Shown: piece by piece, positions 47,521 to 60,800 of the stretch
Layout: each line of letters begins with the position of its first letter
How positions within the stretch are numbered: position 1 is the first letter of the stretch
DNA from: Mangifera indica
Taxonomy: Eukaryota; Streptophyta; Magnoliopsida; Sapindales; Anacardiaceae
Reading direction: 5' to 3'
NCBI RefSeq assembly: GCF_011075055.1
Contig: NC_058156.1
Location: 3,038,001-3,102,000, forward strand
DNA: 64,000 nt
The notes under the pieces: generated by a model
What the model was told of the DNA's origin: nothing
The model's database searches: none
What the model saw: only the letters and a program-made list of their open reading frames with translations
Made by a program: the position numbers and the translations under genes

Positions 47521-48150
47521 TCGAGCCGGTATAAGGGCCTAATACCAAGGCTCATAGCTCGATTCGAAAGGCTCATGGGTCGAGTTCAGTATGCTACTAT
47601 GTTTGATTAGACCTTATTTTCAAGTTTTGGATTGAGTCTCTATTTGACTTGACTCAATTAACGTGTCTAATTGTATCAGATGAATTTTGGTGCGATTCAC
47701 TAGGCTTGCAGGTCATGTTAGACCTAAAGTTTATACAATTATGAGTCTTTGTCACACTAGCTCATGTTACGATTATATATATATAAAGTCGCGTCGTATT
47801 AGGCTCATTAAAACTATTATCTTATTTTTTAATTAATAAAATTCATTCTTTAATTACTAAAAGGGTAGTTTAAATTAGAAAATAAGGTCTAATCAAACAC
47901 AATAGCATATTGAACTCGACCCATGAGCCTTTCGAATCGAGTTATGAGCCTAGGTATTAGGCCCTTAGACCGACTCATACCTAGGCTTGCAGGTCATGTT
48001 AGACCTAAAGTTTATACAATTATGAGTCTTTGTCACACTGGCTCATGTTACGATTATATATATATAAAGTCGCGTCGCATTAGGCTCATTAAAACTATTT
48101 TCTTATTTTTTAATTAAAAAATTAATAAAATTCATTCTTTAATTACTAAA
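47521..48150. repeat. Nested inverted and direct repeats
   Basis: About 105 bp at 47521-47631 recur as a reverse complement at 47877-47978 (GACCCATGAGCCTTTCGAATCGAG in both; few mismatches). A direct repeat of about 160 bp (47700-47862 and 47991-48150, starting CTAGGCTTGCAGGTCATGTT) interleaves with it. This is probably a transposon whose end was duplicated or re-inserted. Confidence 0.8.
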
Positions 48151-48572
48151 ACCGCTAATAGTATCTCAAATATTTTATTGATAGTTTCTCATTTATGATG
48201 AAAGAATATCGTGATTACATGATGAAAAATATTCTAACATATTATAAATCAATTCATTTACATAATGCACAATTACAAATATAAGTATGATATATATGTC
48301 ATTGTCTACTCATTCTCAACATTCAAATTTTTGAATTTTTAAAAAATATCTTTTACAATCCGATTTTGTAATTTGAAGTCAGCTTTCACCCAATCCTTTT
48401 TGTACATGATCACTTCGACCATGTGTTACTATAACTTGGATCTCGCTTATCATCCAACATGTATCTTCCTATACTAAAAACAAATTTAAATACTATAATA
48501 GGTACTATAGGGGTTAGTAGATCTCAGACTATGAGTATAAGCACAAGAAAATTTTCATAATTTACTTTCTAC

Positions 48573-49626
48573 CAAGGTTTGAAAAACTGGATTGAATATG
48601 TCGGTTCAACCGGCTAGATTGTGAACCAGATACTGTAGGGGTTTTATAATTAGAAAAAATCATTTTTTTTTATTTTTGGACTGGACCGCGGTTAGACCGG
48701 CGGTTTATTGCCGGTTCGCGGTCTAGTTTGGTTCACAATTTTAGATCGGCCAGCATAAAATTTATATATATTTTTTTATTAAACCCTGCACATACATTAA
48801 ATGCTGAGAAGAAAAGAGATTTCTTTAAAGTGAGTCTTGGAAGAGCTTCAAAGACACTGGAAATCAATAAATGTTCATTTGACAGACAAGGAAGCCATTG
48901 ATTTTGCCAAAAAACATAAAACTTGGATGTGCTGGGAGTGTTGTGATTGTCGCCTGAAGTTTGGAGATTTGGGGCTGTATAGAAAGCCTTCTAGAGAGTT
49001 TCATTGGAGGAATCTTGATAGGGTGGAATTGGAGTTTCAGATTCCTATTAAATTGACTGCGTTTATTGAGAATGGTAAGTGGAAGCCTTTAGATGTTGAA
49101 TATTGGGTAGATAAAATTCTAAGATAGAATCAGAGTCTTTTAGTTTCTCCAATTATGATTTGTTTGATGAGTAGAGCTTAAATGAGAGTCTGCAAGATTT
49201 GATTGATTGTGACACTAATAAGAATGAATTAGCTGAGCGTGCAGTGATTCTCAAGGGTATTCGTGGGATACTTCGCTTGTTTCTCCTACATAACTGTCTT
49301 GCGAAAACATATATTGATTGGGCAATACAATTTACAGTTGAAGAGTTTGAGAATCTAATTCTATTTTTGCAGCGTCTTGGGGTGGAAGCCATTTAGATCA
49401 TATGCCTTTTGAGAGCAACAGAGCTGAGACAAGTCCGCCGATTCTTTCAAAAACTCACTGATATTAGTGACAAACTTATGAATCCTAAGTTGGTTACTCC
49501 TATGGATGATAATCTTAGTTGTGTTTAAGAATTCTGGTCAAACTGACTAATTCAAACGGTCTGACCGATTCAATCAGAACCAGTACCCAAAACGGTTTTT
49601 ACTCCGATCCGATTTTAAAAATCTTG
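48573..49626. mobile_element. hAT-type element (1054 bp) carrying a gene fragment
   Basis: Ends CAAGGTTTGAAAAACTGGAT and the reverse complement of CAAGATTTTTAAAATCGGAT, both starting CAAG as many plant hAT elements do. A perfect 8-bp duplication CTTTCTAC flanks it (48565-48572, 49627-49634). The outer parts are CCGGTTC / GGTTTAT-rich. The middle is coding-like and unlike a transposase, so this looks like a gene-capturing non-autonomous hAT element. Confidence 0.78.
48837..49528 (+). pseudogene. Captured gene fragment inside the hAT element
   Basis: Frame one runs to 49127 and contains KTWMCWECCDCRLKFGDLGL and WKPLDVEYWVDKI. After a one-base shift near 49122 a second frame continues ESESFSFSNYDLFDE, then a stop, then NKNELAERAVILKGIRGILR and KTYIDWAIQFTVEEFENLIL, a stop at 49394-49396, and on to 49528. 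The text reads like one continuous protein with one shift and two stops. I do not recognise the family; the Trp/Cys-rich block may help a search. No ATG at the start, as expected of an exon piece. Confidence 0.55.
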
Positions 49627-49912
49627 CTTTCTACCATGCTAAAATATCTAATTTTTTATCATCACATCATTTAACAATTTTTTAGTAATGATCAATATTG
49701 ATATAATTATAAAAGTCTCCATAATTTGAACTCTAACTCACAAATTACTTACTTTTACGTAGAAATGATCATATGCATGACTTTATACCCTCCTTCCATA
49801 TTTATTTTTATAAATATTATGCATTTTTAATAAAATTTTTTGAATATGATCTACATAATTACTGTTGATAATTAATAAATTATAATTAATAGCATATAAT
49901 AATTTTTTTCGG

Positions 49913-50808
49913 GGAAAAGGACTATTTCCCACCTAACTTTTAGCCTAATTTCAAAATCACACCCACAGAAGATGAAAAACCTAAACTCTCAACCATGACT
50001 AAACTGCTATCCAAATTTTCAATTAGGAACAAAAGTAAAATCGTCATTTTACCTATAAACTTTAAAACTTTAAAATTTCATTATTTCCCCTCTCCAGGTT
50101 TTAAAAACTAACACCTCAACCTATTCTCAAAGTTTGAAAAGTTTAGATTTCACCTAGGGTTTGCTTCATTCTCTGGCCACCATCGACAACCGACGCATTC
50201 CACTGATTTTCCATCTTCGACTACAAATGACGACCTTTCGTCACCCAGATCTGGATGACGAAGTGTCATCCAAATCTGGAAGAACAGATGAAAGATGATG
50301 CTTTATAGTCCTTCATCGTCGAGTCTGAATGACGCGACGAGCGATAAAGGACGATGAAAAGATCTTCGTCTTTTTGTCGCACCGTGTGACGAGGAGATAA
50401 AGATCTCTTCATCACACCATTGTCGTCGCACCAGGAGAAGGAGGAGGCTGAAGACGACGTCGGAAGATGAAGTAAAAGAAAGGGGGTGAAACTATTATTT
50501 TTAAAAGATATAAGTGGCGACTGAGTTTTAAAAAATGTGAAAACCCTAGGTTTAGGGGTGAAAATATTACTTTTCAAAGTTTAAAAACTTTAAATAAAGG
50601 TGAAATGTTAGTTTCTAAAACCTGAGGGGGCGGAAAGTAATAAACTTTATAACTTTTTAATATAAACAATAAAATAATTATTTTACCTCTTCCTTTAACA
50701 GAAAAAATTAACAGAAGTTTACTTATAGGTGAGAATAGAGGTTTTTCATCTCTCGTGAGTATAGGTTTGAGAATGACCTAAAAGTTAGGTGAGAAATAAT
50801 CCTTTTCC
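49913..50808. mobile_element. TIR transposon with about 35-bp inverted ends (896 bp)
   Basis: Left GGAAAAGGACTATTTCCCAC continuing CTAACTTTTAG, right the reverse complement of GGAAAAGGATTATTTCTCAC continuing CTAACTTTTAG. A second-level inverted pair around AAACTTTAAAACTTT / AAAGTTTAAAAACTTT lies inside. Between them is GA-rich, less AT-rich DNA with an open frame on the minus strand (50266-50577), without any recognisable domain. No clear target duplication because of T-runs, so superfamily (MULE-like?) is open. Confidence 0.7.
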
Positions 50809-51409
50809 GTTTTTTCCATTCTCTATCAACAAGAGCACTTGTGCCCTACAAAATCATTTCATAACACAGCCCACATAACATTATCAACACATCTAACGGC
50901 TGTAATACACTAAGTAGCCTCTAACGAAGACCACACACTTCAATTGAATATTACAATATTTCCCCAGTGTGTAATTTAATTCCTATCATGAAATTCATCA
51001 ATTAATGTGATATTGTCAATTACATTTATACATCATTGCCCTATATTAAACTGTAGCATATCACTTGAAAATCAAAATTTTGCATTCTTGCTTGAGATAA
51101 AGCGTTATTCATTTCATTCATAGTCCACACGGTCCATACACAAAGTGCAGATTTACGGGCTCTAGTGTAACATTTATTCATATAAAGTTCCAACTAATAA
51201 CCAGTAGCCTTACATCCGTCGCCATTCATCCACAACATTCAGGAGTGTTGTCCCTCAAGCTGCAACATCCTTTCTATGCATGGTTCATATTAAGAGTTCC
51301 AAAATATTCTGATATCATAACAACCACATGGGAACCTTCAGATTACAGCCACCAGATAAGTAGAAAATTAACATTTAGTTCTGGATATTTTCGTCAACAT
51401 AGACATAAT
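50809..51409. other. Spacer and ISU1 3' region
   Basis: No supported gene. 51100-51409 is probably the ISU1 3' UTR, as the stop codon is at 51412-51410. Confidence 0.5.
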
Positions 51410-53300
51410 TTAAGCATCAGCAGCCTTCTCAAACTGAGCTGCCTCTGGACTGGCACTTGATTTGCTGTGTTTAGCTTCATAATCTTTTACTGCTGCCTTG
51501 ATAGCATCTTCCGCCAGCATGCTGCAGTGGAGCTTAACTGGAGGTAGAGAAAGATGTTTTGCTATCTCCCTGCAGCACAAATCAGAAGTATGGAAATAAG
51601 AAACTTCAAATTTCTGTGCCTTCCAATTCTCCAGCAGCAACAAAGTATTAGGTCAGCATACAAGCAGCAACATCAACAGCCATATATAGAACCTCTAAAC
51701 AATATAGATTTCTATCAGAGGTAAAGCTGGGAGCTATAATGGACCATCCAGGAGGTCACTACTTTCTCTCATGCCAGAAATGGGTATACCATTTTAAACC
51801 AAGGAAGTGAAACTTGGACAGGAAAAAAATGCAAAATATGTTGTCCGCATTGTTTGTATTCTCCTCATTGCTTCCACCATTTTTCAGAACCAGAAAGCAA
51901 GATAGATTTTTACTATAGGTAAGCTATGAATGTAAACTCTAAAAATATTCCAACATCATAAGAACCACATGGGAACCTTCAGATTACAAACTTAATTACC
52001 ACAGACATGGACAACAAAGACCTTCTGCCACTAACAAGAACTTGCCCAATCAGAAATGATCCACAGAGCAACCAAAAATAAATCTAAGTCCATAGATTAG
52101 AAAATAACTATTATTTCATTAATTTTGATGTGGAATTAAAGAGCAGAATCAATCAATCTACATAAATAGTACATCCAACAATCATTTCCATGTCCGTATT
52201 AGATTTCCCAATATGAGGCTATGGCATAATGAAACCTATACAGAATACAATCAGCAAAGAAGGGCAAATAAAAATAAATTATCCAGTAGTTATCATGGCA
52301 GCAGTTAGACACATTATAAGTTTAAAAAAATTGAAGGGGCAATACTCATCTTGATCAACTAGAGCAAAGCCTAACTCAAAACACTATTGGAAAAAGCAAA
52401 TCATTTAAACCACATAACAAAACAAGCCTATTTAACTTTGAGAAAAAAAACATGGAGCTTACGTGTTTTTAATGGTCAAGACCTCCTGCATTTGCTTCCC
52501 TTTCACCCATTCAGTAGCTGAAATACGACAAACACGGCAATGTTAAGCAAATTATTAAGCAATACAATCATTCAACTTAACGATATATGCATATATAGTT
52601 CTATATAGTTCTATAACAGCCTCGATGAAAAAGACCACAACCTGAAAATAACTAAATAACCAAAAACATATAATTCAAAACATCCAAAAATCTTATCAGC
52701 AAAACCTGAGCTACTCTAATCATAATATCATCAAACTAAGCAAAAGAACATTTAATTACATAAAAGTTAACACTAAAGAAATAAGATACGTATATTTGAA
52801 TAATGTATAAACCAGCTATTATAATGGAATCACAAAGAATGCACATATGAATTACCATGAAGCCAAAACCAAAAACAATTCCAAAGATTATATTGAATAA
52901 CCAAAGGCGGGATTTAAAAGTAAATAAATGAAATTCCTAACACTTTACGGCCAAACTAGACAGCTGAAACAACAAAACCCTGAAATTACATACCAACAGA
53001 TGACGAAGCAATTGCGGAGCCACAACCGAAGGTCTTGAAACAAGCGTCGACGATCTGCCCAGTCTTGTCATCGACCTTAATCTGAAGCTTCATCACATCG
53101 CCACAAGCCGGCGCACCTACAAGGCCAGTGCCTACCGTTGGATCGTTCTTGTCAAACGAACCGACGTTTCGCGGATTGTTGTAGTGATCAATCACGTTCT
53201 CATGATAGAATCTTGGCAGCGCCGCCAGGACCGGTCGCGACATCGACTGACCCTCGCCCGGCGCCAGGCCTAGCAGCCTCTTTGAAGCGAATCTCAGCAT
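51410..53300 (-). CDS. ISU1: Mitochondrial iron-sulfur cluster scaffold protein ISU1 (IscU)
   Basis: Three exons, 53300-52994, 52517-52463 and 51569-51410, join in phase to 173 residues ending AAQFEKAADA. The N-terminus (MLRFASKRLLGL) is a basic, mitochondrial-type presequence. The core carries the three cluster-ligand cysteines in GAPACGDVM, TFGCGSA and KLHCSML with the nearby Asp of CGD, and LPPVK, the motif bound by the HscA/Ssq1-type chaperone. The protein assembles [2Fe-2S] clusters with the NFS1-ISD11 desulfurase and frataxin in the matrix. All splice sites are GT-AG. Intact and probably functional. Confidence 0.97.
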
Positions 53301-53660
53301 CTCTTTCTTCTTTGGGCGACGGATTGCCGGAGGTTCTAGTCTCGAATATTTAGTTGTCTATATTTAGGTCAGTGTAGCGACAACAAAAAAATGTTGGGTT
53401 ATGAAACACGTGGAGGGTGGAGATGATTCTCGATGCAGTGTGGGCACTGTGACATGACAAGTGTGGAATCGGATTCCGATTTCAATGGATAAGGTCGGTT
53501 TGGTTGCCTCCGGTGTTTTCTCTACGGTTCACCTGGTTTGTGATGATCATGTAAATGTTTTACAGCCCAGATTCAATCAAATGGACCCATCTGAAATTCT
53601 AGGCCACTTAAGGTGGGCTTTATAATACATAGTTGAGCTTGACATGCACTAAAGATATTT
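53301..53660. promoter_or_regulatory. ISU1 upstream region
   Basis: Likely leader and promoter. It is less AT-rich near the start codon. I see no clear TATA box. No gene found. Confidence 0.35.
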
Positions 53661-53661
53661 A

Positions 53662-54990
53662 TTGGATTGGATGGGCAATGTCATGCTTTCAGCCTTCTAT
53701 TGTTTTTTTAGATAACTGGAGACCCTATTTATATTTATTGGATATATAAATTTAAAGTATAATGATTGAATTTATAATTACTGTAATAAATAAATTAAAA
53801 TTTCATAAATATAATAAAAACTTGAATCCAACTCTTCATATTGGAAGTTCTAATGATTTTTTTTTTTTTAAGTCTTGTACTGTTCTTAGGCATTGCAATG
53901 GAATATGGCTCTCAAAGATTGTAATAGAAAGGCCAAAGGACTATTTCTCGCTCAAGGTTTGCATCCTTTGAATACATTTTGAAAAAGATATGGATGTCTT
54001 TGATTGAAAGGTTGTCAAAGAACTGGTGGGTTGATAAATAATTGGTATGTAGCAATGATTGATGATTAGGAAGTTGTTCATGTTGAGTTTTGGATGGTGG
54101 GCCTGATGAAGGAGAAATGAAAAATAGTGCTTGAAACATGGTGTGATTGATGCCAACTCAGTGAAAGAGGTTCTGCTGGTATTTTAATGGACAGAGATTG
54201 TATTGGCAGAAGAAGAATAACTCTTTAATGTCATGTTTTGATGGACAAAGTAAACAACCCAAAAAAACAACTCAAACATGGTGTGATGGGCAATGTCATG
54301 TTTTCAGTCTTCTATTGTTTTTTTAGATAACCCAACTCAAACTTTTGGTTGGTTTTTTAGGTCCCATATTTTAGTGGGACAACCCACCAACATGTTACTT
54401 GGTGATACTATTATAATAGAATTAGAGGATTCACGTGTTCGAATAAGATCAATAGTATATGTACACAGTTTTAATATACAAATTCGATAAATAGATGATT
54501 TGTCATTATATGATTGAATGTTATTTTATTTTTAATTTAAAATCATTCAATAACATGATGATATATTATTTATGTATCTAAATTATATAAAAAAAATAAA
54601 CACATATAATTTTATTATTTGAATGATTGCATTAATTTAACACTTCCAAATAAAGTAAGTGGTCCAAATTAAGCACATGAAAACCTAAGCCGATCGTTGG
54701 CGACATATGTGGAAGTGTGAATTTCTCATTTAAAATGTAGGACAAGGATTGCATCCTTTGAATACATTTTGCTTGGATAAGATATTATTATAAAAATATG
54801 TATTGTTCTTGTCAAAAATAGATTTTTTGAATACCAATTAATTGTCAAAAATAAAATATTATTATAAAAATAGATTTTTTAAAAGATTACGAAAATAAAA
54901 TCTTTGGTTGGGCTATGTCATGTTCTTAAACTTGTATTGTACATGGGCATTGCAATGGAAGATGGCTCTCAAAGATTGTAATAGAAGGCC
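53662..54990. repeat. Dispersed segment duplications
   Basis: Three short blocks occur twice: TGATGGGCAATGTCATG (about 53665 and 54284, with a following 35 bp alike), GCATCCTTTGAATACATTTTG (53960 and 54748), and ATGGCTCTCAAAGATTGTAATAG (53905 and 54963; similar over about 60 bp). The order differs between copies. No coding sequence is supported. Looks like remains of a rearranged repeat. Confidence 0.65.
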
Positions 54991-56650
54991 GAAACTATTT
55001 GTCTTTTTCCTACTAAAGTTTTAAAAAAATTAAAATTTCACTCGTCACTTATTTTTGTTAATGATTTTTGTTATGTAAAAAAGTTATTTTGTATAGATTT
55101 TTTTATCTTTTATATTTTTTCTAATTCAATCTATTTTCTATTTTACCCCTTATACTTTTTATTTTTCCTTTCTTTATTTTTATATTTTCTGTTTTAAAAA
55201 GTTTTAAAATTTGACTTGGCTTGGAAAGTCTAATGAAATATCTCAAATATTTAAAATAATATTCCAAATTATTCACCTCCTTACAAAAATATATAATATT
55301 AATTTACCAAGACAATGCTTAAATATTAATAAGTAAAATATGATGATCAAACATGATATTAATAAAAATAAGATCACGACATCCTAACTAAATAATTGCT
55401 TTATAATATATGATAATGCCACCCATCATTTGATAAATAGAACGTTTATTTCATATGACTGAATATAAGAATGAGTTTGTTCTATTAACCAATTCCAAAC
55501 GTTTTCAAGTTGTTATATTTAAGAACCATATTCAAGGATTAAAAGTATTTTGGAATGCCCATTAACCTTAGAACCTCCGTTCCTTTAACTTCGAATGCTC
55601 ATTCCTAGCCTAATTATCGAATTTCAAAACTTAAATTTTATTCCAATGTCATTTGTTTGTTCTTATTCATTTCAACGTCATTTATTCCTATTTTAAAGTA
55701 GGAGTTGATTTTTATTAATGTTACAACAAATTTGAGTTAAATTAATATTATAGTTTTAAATATAGGGATTATAGAGATTTTTTTTTTTTTTTATAGAGAG
55801 AAATCCTATTCGAGCTAAATTATTATTTTGGGGTTGAACCAACTATATAAAATTTTGTGTTAAATGACCGATCTTACAACCATTGAGCAAATAAGTTAAA
55901 AGTCTAATATTGAAATGTCAATGAGGAGAGGATTTGAAGTTATATCCTTTTATATATGAAATCCCTTTGTTGTCATTTAAGCTAACTCTTAGGGGCTTCA
56001 ACATGTGATTGAGTCATAATTACCCTTGTTTTTTTATTTATTTCCAATCATATTTTTACAGTTATCATTACTTCTAAACAATTAGAGTGTTACAAAAAAA
56101 AATGAACACTTTTTTCTAGATTAGAATGCAAAAGTAACTTTAGGGGATGTTAGGTTACCGATAATCAAAGTGTTAGACTTTTAGGTGTTTTAATGGTGAT
56201 AAAAATGTAAATTAAAATTACTAACAAGTCTATGAAATATGTTAAAGCATTATAGATTGGACAAAATATGAAAAAATTGCAGAAATCAACTAAAGAACAA
56301 TTGGTAGTTAAGGATGAATGATTAGTATAAGACAAATATTCACTCAATAGTCAAATCGTTCATCACTTGTTCATAAAGTTGTTCACGTTTATAGAATTTT
56401 AGAACAATTCCATTTGGATAGGAACGACCGATACTAAAATTGTACCGCTCGTTTGATACTTAATTTATGCTTGGAACAAGCAAGATGCTTGGTATAGTGA
56501 TCGCTCCCATCAAGTCCACATGACCAAAGTCAAGAGCCAAGTGAACAAAAGTCAACATTATTATATTAACCATTCATAGTGAAAAATAGAGTCGGTATAA
56601 AAGTCGCTCATCAAGTTGCTTTATGTCTCATTCACAATTCTGTAATTTTG
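54991..56650. other. AT-rich stretch without genes
   Basis: No gene, repeat boundary or RNA gene could be supported. The open frame 56165-56347 is short and AT-driven. Confidence 0.5.
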
Positions 56651-56663
56651 GAGACTAAGGTAG

Positions 56664-56855
56664 CGTTCAGTTATTAAGCTTTAAATATTACTTTGGTAAT
56701 CTATATTTTATTATTTATATTATTTTATTTGGTTTATAAGTAATAAAATATTATGATAATCTTCTATTACAAATGGTGATGTAACAGGTAATACAAAAAG
56801 TAATCTTATTACCATATTCATCTTAGGTATTAAAAGATTATCAAAGTAATTTTGG
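56664..56855. mobile_element. Truncated Tourist-like MITE
   Basis: GGTAGCGTTCAGTTATTAAG to TTAGGTATTAAAAGATTATCAAAG aligns with the left half of the copy at 31671, including ATAAAATATTATGATAATCTTCTATTAC-like blocks. The right half is missing, and different sequence starts at about 56856, probably another insertion. Confidence 0.65.
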
Positions 56856-57329
56856 AGAAATTAATTAATTAGCCCAAACGTGATGGGTCAAAAATGAATT
56901 TGTCCAAAATTTTTTTTATGTAAATGAAAATGTTGTATTTCCCCATGAAGACAAAAATGTCCTTTAAAAAAAAAAACGAAGAAAACAACTTGTTTTCGTT
57001 CCCCAACCATGCAAAAACATGTATTTGGTTGCACAAATTAACAGATACACTAGCTAATTTTCTTAGGTGATTTTCTCGAATTTTTGATGACCAAAATGAA
57101 TGAAAAGGTTAGTAAAAATAATTCTTGTTATGTTTTTATGCATTTTAGTGTAACATTTAGCTGAAACATTTGTGTTTAGACTTAGGTGGTATTTAGGTGT
57201 TTAGACTTAGGGCTTTGATTTGAAACATTTGATGAATTGTTTGATTTGTTAGTGTTTTGACTTAATTTTCTTAGGGTTTTTGTGTTAGAGTAGGTGTAGA
57301 ATTGATTATTGATGAAATGAGATTTGACA

Positions 57330-57640
57330 AATGAAGTTTGGTAGGTGAAATCTCACCTTACGAATTCATCTATGACCATGCAAAGTTTTTGTTTCACCAC
57401 ACGAATTTGTGTGGTGAGATTTCTTGGAGACGGAGAGGTATTATGCATTTTTCAAACTATTTGGACCATACAAATTTATGTGGTTAGGGGCCAAAGTGTA
57501 ATTTTTTAAATAGTGACACATAGATACAACTTGTGATGGGGTAAAAGTGTAAATTTGCAAAATAGGTTGACATATGAATTCATGTGGTGGGGGCAAATTA
57601 TGATTTTTTAAAGTGTTCCCACCACACAAATTCACGTGGT
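57330..57640. repeat. Repeated palindromic motif block
   Basis: A CACCACACGAATTTGTGTGG-type near-palindrome (best copy 57395-57416) recurs with changes near 57468, 57570 and 57610, spaced about 40-100 bp. Between copies are similar T-rich linkers. It is non-coding in the frames I checked. Confidence 0.6.
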
Positions 57641-57849
57641 CGGGTTGGGGGTAGAATAATATTTTCAAATTATGAGTGTTTTCTAATATTTTCCTTTTGA
57701 GGGGGCATATTGAAATTTTTTTCATTTAAGGGTTTTTTGACATGTAGAATTCGAATTTGGGGTCCGTTTTTCTGAATAATGCATCTATTTTGAGAATTGA
57801 CTCATTTTTTATATAAAATTGATATAATTACAATTTAATTTTTTTTACA

Positions 57850-60800
57850 GAGACCTCCACAAAAAAGAAAAAAAGGATGATGGAAAGGGTGAAATGAGAT
57901 TTCCTATTGAAAAACACTTTAAGCCTCAATTTACTATACGTAAGTATAGAGATGTGAGAGCTATGATTAAGAAATATTAATAGAGAGGTAGTTAACAATG
58001 TTTTGGGCACTTAATCAACCTTAAGGATAATCGATTCAATTACTAAGAGAGGTAAACAAAGCAAACTCGAGTGATGAGTTATAGTTTTGAGTTAATGGGG
58101 TTGACATCAAGTTTAGCCTGTACGAGTTCATTATTATGATAGGCCTTCAATTTAGTCGATTATTGGATATTGACATGTATTTTTCGTCACAGGCCACAGA
58201 GAAGATCTATCATACATATTTCCATGGGTATAAGTCAGTTACAAATGCCGAGTTGAGTCATGTTTTTTGATAGAGGCCTTGGGGGAGGACGACAGTGATG
58301 TAGTAAAGTTAGTCTTGTTGTATTATCTTCACATGAGATTATTAGAAAGTGATTTGAGGAAACAATCTCCTAAAAGATCTTACAATTGGCTAATCATCTT
58401 GATAAATTAAATACATACTTGTAAAGAGTATAAGTGTGGTAGATGACGCATCAATTGATTTGTGACAATATCACCCGAATTTGTGTGGAGTCCAACCCTG
58501 TAAAGAATAAGGAAAACCCTATGAAACAATATGGTATCATGAGGTTCTAGCTAGCTTTTCGGGTAATTGTATCATTTATTAATTAAAAAAATTCTAATTA
58601 AAATAGAAATGATTTAATACGATTGTAATTCTTTAGAGTAACACAATTAAGTTGAAATCATAATTTTGGATATATAAGACACTAAACACACTACATCAAT
58701 AGGTGGATATCATGTCAATTTCAGGATCTTCATGCATGTTGAGGTGGCAGAGGAAAGACATCCCATAATAAGATGCTATACCAACTATCTTTATCAGAGA
58801 TGCAGTAAGTAATAATTTGTTATTGATTAAAATATGAATAAGGTAACAAAGTTTACTTAAACAAAATTTGCAGGGTGATGTTAATTTTTTGTTAGTTTTA
58901 ACTCCAATTGAGAAAACCATAAACTGGTATGACAATATCGTTTGATACACAAAAATATTAGATACATAGTCTTCTTTATCGACATTCTCTTCCCTTTCAT
59001 CGAGAGAAGCATCATCTACTCCTCTTGACATTGCTTATCTGATCGTTACTCTCACTCATGTCAAAGCTCATGTTTAGCCTTCTGCCATCGAGCCTACACC
59101 AGTCATCACATCTATTGTGACCCCTATCATTGAGCATATATCATCAAAGTCCTATGTTGTGCCCCCTACCATTGAGTGCACTTTAGATAATCCTGACGTC
59201 AATGCAAAAGATTTCTCTATGCGTTCTTTTAATGTTGCATTGGCTTGATGGGACAATCTTATCTTAGATTGGATAACTCGTTTGAAGGATAAAATGACTC
59301 GTATGAAAGATAGGATAACACGTATAAAGAACACACTGACTCATCTCTGTATAGATACTACCATGCAGGTTAAAAAGTTAATGAATATTTTTTGGACACT
59401 TTTAACATACAAATATGTAAACCCTACAATAATTGTATATGTTATTGCAATGTCCTTATGACGATGATGGAAAACCATTGAAAGGGGTCCTATATTCACT
59501 TTTTGACCCACATCAAGGTAAGTATATTGGAGGTGATAATGTCCATTTTTTTATGAGGGGCCATCAAAGGAGGATTCTATATTGACTTTTGTTCCACCAA
59601 TCAAGGTAGGCACAACATCGATTAAATACATTATAATATTTTTTAAACACTTTGAGTAATCAATATATTTATAAATGTTAATATTGTTACAGGATATTGG
59701 CGATGAGGGATCATTGCATTAGGGTTCCTTATTAGTACCTTTCTTGATGAGGTAAGTGTAATGTCGTCTGTATATGTTACATTTGAATTCAACATTACCT
59801 GTTAACTCATGATTGTTGATATTGTTACAACGTTCATTTGTTTATGAGGGATCATTGATGGAGGATCCTATGTTGATTTCTGTTTCGTCAGTCAAGGTAA
59901 GTATAACGTCAACTGAATACATTATAATATTTTAAACACTTTAAGTAATTAATACATTTATAAATGTTAATATTGTTACAAGATGTTGGCTATGAGGGAT
60001 CATCCTATAAGGGTTCCTATTATCACCTTCCTTGGTGGTTAAAGTAGGTGCAACACCGTCTGTATATGTTACATTTGAATTCAACATTCGATTATCTGTT
60101 AACTTATAATTTTTGATATTATGATAGTGTCTCAAGTTTGACGTAACCTCTTTAAGGGAGGATCTGATATTAACATCTATTTCGACCATGAAGGTACATA
60201 TAACATTAACTATATACATTGTAATAATTGTTAAACACTTCAAGTAATCAATATATTTATAAATGTTCATATTGTTATAGGATGTTATCGATGAGGGATC
60301 ATCCCATGAGGGTTTCCTATTGGTACCTTGATGGTTGATATAAGTACTTGATGATTTGACTGGTTTATAAGTGATTCATATGTAATCATTTATTTTTTAT
60401 CTGTCGTTATTACAGGATCTCCGATTGTTCTATCTCAACACCCTAAGCAAGGGTAAAAAAGTTATTGATGTTACCTCTTATAGTAATGAGGTGATTGACA
60501 TTGGCTTTCAAGAGAACGAGGTGGTTCAGATCTACTCATTCGGAGAGGTAATTGAGGTATACAAATTTCATAAAAGTTTTCATTTTGCTTCAATAAATGA
60601 AAAGTCTATTATTTATTTATTGTTTATATGTTCTAACACTAGCCGATCTAAAAGTCTGATGTAGTTGATCTTACCTCTCTTGAGAATTCTTAAGAATTCT
60701 CCGACTATGACTCCTGCCTTACAGAAGGTATGTAAATAGATTTAGAGACCTTGCAAGTTAATATAATTTTAAATAACATATTATTGTTTTTGGATAGTAT

